Positions 46,453-46,689 of a stretch of DNA of 46,689 nt are shown piece after piece. Each line of letters begins with the position of its first letter. Position 1 is the stretch's first letter. The stretch comes from Ignavibacteria bacterium. GTDB lineage: Bacteria > Bacteroidota > Ignavibacteria > Kapaibacteriales > UBA2268. The position numbers and the translations under genes are program-made. A model generated the notes under the pieces. The model did no database searches and was not told the DNA's origin. It saw only the letters and a program-made list of their open reading frames with translations. The DNA lies in the NCBI GenBank assembly GCA_026416955.1, contig JAOAEE010000028.1, forward strand, positions 1-46,689, given 5' to 3'.

Positions 46453-46689
46453 ATGAAAAAAATCAGTATTAAAGTTTTAGGTACCGGATGCATCAAGTGT
46501 AACACCCTTGCTGAAAGAGTAAAACAAGCTATTGCAAAGAACAATTTTGATGCCGAGTTAGAAAAAGTTGAAGATTTGATGGAAATAATGAAATATGGAG
46601 TTATGGTAACTCCTGCTTTGGTAATTAATGGCAAAGTTGTGGCGTCGGGTTCCCCTCTACCAAGTACAGACCAAATAACTCAATGGATA
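46453..46689 (+). CDS. Thioredoxin-like small CxxC protein (3' truncated by window edge)
   Basis: 79 codons without a stop. The sequence KKISIKVLGTGCIKCNTLAERV has the redox CxxC at C13-C16, and MVTPALVINGKVVASG is the cis-Pro strand of the small thioredoxin fold (redox-active disulfide protein 2/MTH895 type). GAGG lies 6 bases upstream of the ATG. Its place after arsR and the permease is common in metalloid operons, where it may reduce or deliver a thiol-bound substrate. The end is outside the window. Confidence 0.85.
   Translation, partial: MKKISIKVLGTGCIKCNTLAERVKQAIAKNNFDAELEKVEDLMEIMKYGVMVTPALVINGKVVASGSPLPSTDQITQWI

Noticed and set aside
1-46689. Search for CRISPR arrays, insertion sequences, phage genes, toxin-antitoxin pairs or restriction systems
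   Set aside because: No direct-repeat array, transposase, integrase, methyltransferase of DNA, or toxin-like pair was recognised.

Overview
The window looks like a low-G+C chromosome segment from the Bacteroidota/Chlorobiota (FCB) side of the tree, most plausibly an Ignavibacteria or Kapaibacteria-type organism. Reasons: C-terminal type IX secretion (T9SS) sorting domains on three large surface proteins, paired double-OmpA outer-membrane proteins, choice-of-anchor (ASH-like) and cohesin-like domains, and a recurrent TAnnTTTG element (mostly TAATTTTG) just upstream of genes, like the -7 element used by Bacteroidota sigma factors. The phylum is an inference; no 16S rRNA or ribosomal operon is present to settle it.

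Layout. Bases 1-4554: the 3' part of a secreted Ig-repeat T9SS protein (truncated at the left edge), a strong terminator, and a smaller exported fibronectin-type protein that shares one domain with it. Bases 4641-7011 (minus): a zinc phospholipase C-like exported protein and a small membrane or lipoprotein. Bases 7214-11258 (minus): rny, a 6S-like RNA, zapA, an O-antigen ligase/polymerase-like protein, tRNA-Arg(UCG) and rpsT. Bases 11368-14830 (plus): tRNA-Leu(UAA), a DUF2905-type protein, an unrecognised polytopic membrane protein and a C1B-type exported peptidase. Bases 14882-18336 (minus): tRNA-Leu(UAG), tig, clpP, clpX, the classical protein-quality-control cluster. Bases 18433-24188 (plus): a tightly packed run of cyclophilin, SpoU-family RNA methyltransferase, dprA, polyprenyl synthase, Omp85-like barrel and deoC. 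Bases 24258-26686: a histidine ammonia-lyase homologue (with Cys in place of the MIO-forming Ser) and phosphate butyryl/acetyltransferase, ended by a strong terminator.

From 26757 to 44589 the window is mainly cell envelope: a 1411-residue T9SS protein with an IgGFc-binding-like front, a PAS histidine kinase, an ENPP-type phosphodiesterase, a 1.1 kb AT-rich gap with no convincing gene, a double-OmpA protein, a concentrative nucleoside transporter, and a three-gene minus-strand operon (second double-OmpA protein, von Willebrand factor A/ASH/cohesin-like T9SS protein, small porin-like barrel). The right end (44740-46689) is an arsR-type repressor, a DUF318/ArsP-like permease and a CxxC thioredoxin-like protein, the last cut by the window edge.

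Most of the window is ordinary chromosomal housekeeping and envelope biology. I did not see CRISPR arrays, insertion sequences, prophage genes or a defence island. The best candidates for something under-described are the MIO-motif variant of the ammonia-lyase, the phospholipase C-like fusion, the two related double-OmpA proteins with their T9SS vWA partner, and the promoter pattern that in places leaves almost no room for a leader.
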